A DNA stretch of 64,000 nucleotides, taken from assembly GCF_004365875.1 (NCBI RefSeq), contig NZ_SODF01000002.1, positions 310,001 through 374,000 on the forward strand. Reading direction: 5' to 3'. A program made the translations under genes and the position numbers. Shown one piece after another: positions 60,688 to 64,000 of the stretch; the stretch's first letter is position 1, and each line of letters opens with the position of its first letter. The stretch is from Kribbella kalugense. Lineage in GTDB: Bacteria; Actinomycetota; Actinomycetes; Propionibacteriales; Kribbellaceae. A model generated the notes under the pieces. It ran no database searches. It saw nothing but the letters and a program-made list of their open reading frames with translations, and had not been told where the DNA came from.

Positions 60688-62085
60688 ATGAAGGTTGCGG
60701 CGCGTTCGCTCAGTGTGCGGGTCGCGGCGGCGATGGTGCTGCTGGTCGCGGTGATGAGTATCGTGATCGGCGCGCTGACAACCGCCGCGATCAGCTCCTA
60801 CCTGACCAAGCAGCTCGACGGGAAGGTCGACGCGGCGCAGGGTCGGGCGATCGGCGCGCTGCAGAACAACGGGCCGCCGCGGGATTCGCCGCACGGGCAG
60901 GACGCCGGCACCGTGACGGTCTATGCGGAGTCGTCCGATGCCGTCGGCAGCGTGATCACCGCGGACGGCAAGCTGACCACCCTCTCGACCGAGGTGGTCG
61001 ACGTACTGGACAAACTGACTGCCGGTGCGAACAGTACGGTCGATCTGCCGACCCTCGGCGAGTATCGCGTGCACGCGTCGAGCGCCGGTCCGATCACCGT
61101 GATCACCGGCCTGCCGACCAAGGACATCCAGGACACGATCAGCAGCCTGGTCGGCTGGGAGGTGCTCTTCGGCGGCGTCGGCGTACTGACCGCGGGTGGT
61201 GTCGCGGTGTTCGTCGTACGGCGTCAACTGCGACCACTGCGCCGGGTCGCACAGACTGCCCGGGAGGTGGCCGGTCTGCCGCTCGACACCGGTGAGATCG
61301 GAGTGACCGCGCGCGTACCCGATCAGCTGACCGACGAACGCACTGAGGTCGGACAGGTCGCGGTCGCCCTCAATACGCTGCTGGGTCACATGGAGAACGC
61401 GCTGGACGCGCGGCACCGCAGCGAGCAGCAGGTCCGCCAGTTCGTCGCCGACGCATCGCACGAGCTCCGTACGCCGCTCACCACGATCCACGGCTACGCC
61501 CAGCTGAGTCTCCACCAGGGCGACCCCGAGCTGTTCACGCACGCTATGGGCAAGGTGATGGTCGAGACCACCCGGATGGCGTCGTTGGTCGAGGATCTTC
61601 TGCTACTCGCCCGCCTGGACTCGGGCCGCCCGCTGGACAGCCATCCGGTTGACCTGTCCCGGCTAGCCCTCGACTCGGTCACCGACGCCAGGATCGTTGC
61701 CCCCAGCCACCATTGGGAGCTGGACCTGCCGGCCGACCCGATCATCGTCATCGGCGACGAGCAACGCCTCCACCAGGTCGTCACCAACCTCCTCACCAAC
61801 GCCCGCCGCCACACCCCACCCGGCACAACCGTCACCGTGGCAGCGAGCCTCGCGGACGAATCCGCCGTACTCACCATCCACGACGACGGCCCCGGCATCC
61901 CCGCCGACCTACTCCCCAACGTCTTCCAACGCTTCACCCGAGCCGACCCAGCCCGCACCAGCACCGCAGGCGGCACCGGCCTCGGCCTCTCCCTGGCCCG
62001 CTCCATCACCAACGCCCACAACGGCACCCTCACCCTCACCTCAGTCCCCCACAGCACCACCTTCACCCTCCGCCTACCGAGGTGA
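60688..62085 (+). CDS. HAMP-domain sensor histidine kinase (orphan)
   Basis: The 465-residue membrane kinase has helices at about 12-35 and 155-175 around an external sensor domain, a HAMP linker (RRQLRPLRRVAQTAREVAG), the HisKA box with H258 in FVADASHELRTPLTT, and a complete HATPase (NLLTNARRHTPPG, DDGPGIPADLLPNVFQRF, GTGLGLSLA). Its OmpR-type response regulator is not adjacent, although relatives usually overlap one upstream. The ATG lies after GAAGGC. Signal unknown. Confidence 0.92.
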   Translation: MKVAARSLSVRVAAAMVLLVAVMSIVIGALTTAAISSYLTKQLDGKVDAAQGRAIGALQNNGPPRDSPHGQDAGTVTVYAESSDAVGSVITADGKLTTLSTEVVDVLDKLTAGANSTVDLPTLGEYRVHASSAGPITVITGLPTKDIQDTISSLVGWEVLFGGVGVLTAGGVAVFVVRRQLRPLRRVAQTAREVAGLPLDTGEIGVTARVPDQLTDERTEVGQVAVALNTLLGHMENALDARHRSEQQVRQFVADASHELRTPLTTIHGYAQLSLHQGDPELFTHAMGKVMVETTRMASLVEDLLLLARLDSGRPLDSHPVDLSRLALDSVTDARIVAPSHHWELDLPADPIIVIGDEQRLHQVVTNLLTNARRHTPPGTTVTVAASLADESAVLTIHDDGPGIPADLLPNVFQRFTRADPARTSTAGGTGLGLSLARSITNAHNGTLTLTSVPHSTTFTLRLPR

Positions 62086-62089
62086 CGGG

Positions 62090-62995
62090 TTAGGAGGCGA
62101 GGGCCTTTTGGGCCTGGACGGCCAACGACTTGGCTCGGTTGTCGTCGGAGAGGCCGTCGGCTACTAGTACGGCGTAGCGGAGGGGGAGGGTGGTGGTGGC
62201 GGGGAAGGGGAGTTCTTCGGTGAAGAAGGGGGCGGGGCAGACGGCGGCGAAGTCTTCTGAGCGGACGAACCACTCGGGTGGGTGGCGGACGTTGTCTCCT
62301 GCGTCGGCGATGATGATCGTGGAAGCCGTGTCGGTCTCGTCCTGGCGGGCGGTGAAGCCCATCCACGGGGCGCGCTGACCGCGGAGTTCGTCGCCGCCTT
62401 TGCCTTGTGGGGCGAGGATCGTGCCGTTGGTGAACGACCGCGGTCCGCGCCAGAACAGGCCGCCGTACCCGGCGTTCGGCCGACCGGCTGTGGTCGGGCT
62501 GCCGATCTGGATGTCCTCGCCGGACACGTTGGTCATCGCGGTCTCGTAGACCAGCACCCAGCCGTCGTCGGTGAGCCGCGTGGTGATCGTGCGCGTCTCG
62601 TCGACGATGTGCTTGCCGCCCTGGGTGTGCCACGACAGGTGGTGCGCGAACCGGACCTCGTCGTCGGACACGTCGAGCGCGTCGACCCGGTCGTGGTCCT
62701 GCGAGCCGTTGTTGCCGAGCGCCTTGTACCCGTTCTCCTTGGTGTACGTCGGCCCGCCCCAGAAATTGTCGTGCCCGAAGTGCGGCAACGACCACGACAT
62801 CCCCTTGTGCCACAGGTGATCCCACGGCCGGTACACGGTGACCAGGTCGCCGGTCAGCGTCCGGATCGGGTGGAAGTACGGACGCGGCGACTCGTACTGC
62901 GGATCGTCCGCGTTGTAGACATAGGTGAACAGCTCGCCGTCGCCCGCCGTCACCTGGATCGATTGGTTGACAGCGTGATTGCAGCCGAGATTCAT
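62090..62995 (-). CDS. PmoA-like (DUF6807) family protein
   Basis: The 301-residue protein is of the PmoA/DUF6807 beta-sandwich type, related to aldose-epimerase folds. RPYFHPIRTLTGDLVTVYRPWDHLWHKGM in two parts is the family core with several His that could bind metal, followed by GGKHIVDETRTITT and GGLFWRGPRSF. Despite the name, these proteins are usually linked to sugar catabolism, not methane. The ATG at 62995 (GGGAG 5 nt upstream) overlaps the oxidoreductase stop by 4 nt, so the two act together, probably on a rare sugar or inositol-like compound. Confidence 0.85.
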   Translation of the reverse strand: MNLGCNHAVNQSIQVTAGDGELFTYVYNADDPQYESPRPYFHPIRTLTGDLVTVYRPWDHLWHKGMSWSLPHFGHDNFWGGPTYTKENGYKALGNNGSQDHDRVDALDVSDDEVRFAHHLSWHTQGGKHIVDETRTITTRLTDDGWVLVYETAMTNVSGEDIQIGSPTTAGRPNAGYGGLFWRGPRSFTNGTILAPQGKGGDELRGQRAPWMGFTARQDETDTASTIIIADAGDNVRHPPEWFVRSEDFAAVCPAPFFTEELPFPATTTLPLRYAVLVADGLSDDNRAKSLAVQAQKALAS

Positions 62996-64000
62996 GAATT
63001 CTCCCGTGGTGATTGCCCTGTCCATGGCGCCCCGAGCTCGCCGAACAGCGCCAGCTCGTCCGAGGCCCGGTCGATCCAGTTCTCCACGTCGAGAACGATC
63101 GGCCGGCGCTCAAGTCCTTCGCCTTCCCAGCGCACCGACTCGGCCGGGATCTCCACTGGATCCGCAGCCGTCCGGACCGCCTCGACCACGCGGGTGAACC
63201 CACCCGTCGCAGCCAGCGGCACATACAGCGGCACGGCGGGATCGGCCCGATGCGCGAGCAGATTCTCCAAGAGATCGGCTCGCGCGTACTTGGTCTCGCC
63301 GATCCGGTCCGAGGCGTACCGCAGTACGGCGTCCCCCTCGGACCCGTGCACGATCAACGATGGCTCGAGATGCTCGGTCGCGCACAACGTGACCGCGATC
63401 AGGATCGTCGTACCGCGGCTTGTCGTGATCCGCACTGTCGAGGTGTCGTCGGACTCGATCGGGTTCGCGCGGTACAGCTCCGTCTCGACCGACCGTACGT
63501 CGTCAACACCGGTCGACCCGTCCAGCAGCAAGGCAGCCGCAGTCGAGTGCGCGAGCGGGTTCGTCACGGCACCGTCGACGACATCGACCCCGTCGAGCCT
63601 CCGTTTACCGGCCCACCGCGCCCGCTGGAAGTACTTCGCGGTTCGCACCCACTTGCCCGTCGCGCTGATCCCGCGGATCTCACCGAGCTGCCCGTCGGCG
63701 ACCATCGCGGCCAGCTTGAGCGTCGCCTCCGACGCCTGCGCCTGAAAGCCCACCTGACAAGCCCGCCCGGTCTCAGCAACCACCGCCGACAACTGCTCGA
63801 ACTCGGCCAGCGACGCCGTCGGCGGCTTCTCCAGCAGTACGTCGGCACCCGCACGCATCGCCAGCTCGGCCAGCGGTACGTGCGTCTGGATCGGCGTACT
63901 GATAATCACCACGTCGACCTCGGTTGCCTGCAGCAACTGCTCCAGACTCGTGAAGGAGGGCAGATCCCCACCAGGCCTAGGATCGGCGACCCCCACCAGC
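62992..64000 (-). CDS. Gfo/Idh/MocA family oxidoreductase (partial)
   Basis: This NAD(P)-dependent sugar or inositol dehydrogenase-type protein is cut by the window end. The visible 336 residues lack only the beginning of the Rossmann fold (GxGxxG lies beyond). VDVVIISTPIQTHVPLAELAMRAGADVLLEKPPTAS contains the catalytic EKP Lys, and AVTNPLAHSTAAALLL covers the substrate His region. It is co-translated with the PmoA-like gene (ATGA overlap), as in many sugar-catabolic clusters. Confidence 0.88.
   Translation of the reverse strand, partial: LVGVADPRPGGDLPSFTSLEQLLQATEVDVVIISTPIQTHVPLAELAMRAGADVLLEKPPTASLAEFEQLSAVVAETGRACQVGFQAQASEATLKLAAMVADGQLGEIRGISATGKWVRTAKYFQRARWAGKRRLDGVDVVDGAVTNPLAHSTAAALLLDGSTGVDDVRSVETELYRANPIESDDTSTVRITTSRGTTILIAVTLCATEHLEPSLIVHGSEGDAVLRYASDRIGETKYARADLLENLLAHRADPAVPLYVPLAATGGFTRVVEAVRTAADPVEIPAESVRWEGEGLERRPIVLDVENWIDRASDELALFGELGAPWTGQSPRENS

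Noticed and set aside
1..64000. CRISPR arrays, insertion sequences, tRNA or rRNA genes
   Set aside because: No regularly spaced repeats, transposase motifs, terminal inverted repeats or tRNA cloverleaf signatures were seen by eye; tRNAscan-SE and a CRISPR finder were not run.

Overview
The window is high-GC actinobacterial chromosome. The evidence is strongly G/C-biased third codon positions, a Nuo complex I, the menaquinone pathway, a System II (ResB/CcsB) cytochrome c module, an MptB-type polyprenol-phosphomannose mannosyltransferase, an F420-type LLM oxidoreductase, and many promoters whose -10 box lies 6-8 nt before the start codon (leaderless mRNAs). Gene content and style suggest a Kribbella/Nocardioides-type soil actinomycete; that placement is inference. 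I see no phage, insertion sequence, CRISPR array, tRNA or rRNA.

Respiratory half (1-21300): the minus strand reads menG, a menaquinone/geranylgeranyl reductase, then nuoA-B-C-D-E-F, with nuoF cut by the window start. On the plus strand, menF is followed 3 nt later by a metallo-beta-lactamase-fold gene. After a GNAT gene, a PadR gene, a TetR/membrane-protein pair with two operators, a DrrAB-like ABC exporter and an mptB-like gene come menE-menC-menD (minus, 4-nt overlaps) and divergent menA. So menA, C, D, E, F and G lie beside the complex that reduces menaquinone; menB and menH are not in the window. A flavin monooxygenase/MarR pair with paired operators follows.

Middle (21300-35300): a Cds1-like PLP enzyme, a small membrane protein, an AraC/DHFR-like pair, an M48 peptidase, a GNAT gene, and a TetR-MFS drug efflux unit with a 27-bp operator. 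A gene-poor ~600-bp stretch (28248-28853) contains strong inverted repeats. The minus-strand hemL - histidine phosphatase - tlpA - ccdA - resB - ccsB - DUF4229 operon follows, in the order known from mycobacteria (Rv0524-Rv0529): heme precursor synthesis plus cytochrome c maturation.

Secreted and signalling half (35300-64000): a transglycosylase, two secreted subtilases (one with a non-canonical active site), an F420-type oxidoreductase with a hairpin at its start codon, a 2H-phosphoesterase-like gene with no normal start codon, a secreted GH3 glucosidase behind a CebR-like operator, an MMPL exporter, a GlxA-type regulator with an isochorismatase-like hydrolase, a Tat-exported aldose epimerase, a NarL-type two-component system followed by a CPBP protease and a membrane protein, a P450, a DUF2637-like membrane protein divergent from an APH-like kinase, an orphan HAMP histidine kinase, and a PmoA-like/Gfo-Idh-MocA sugar-catabolic pair cut by the window end.

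Most of this is ordinary core and accessory metabolism. The best leads are the start-less 2H gene (43538-44209), the start-codon hairpin (41518-41548), the Glu-for-His subtilase, the palindromic intergenic region at 28.3-28.6 kb, and a series of well-defined operators without an assigned regulator.
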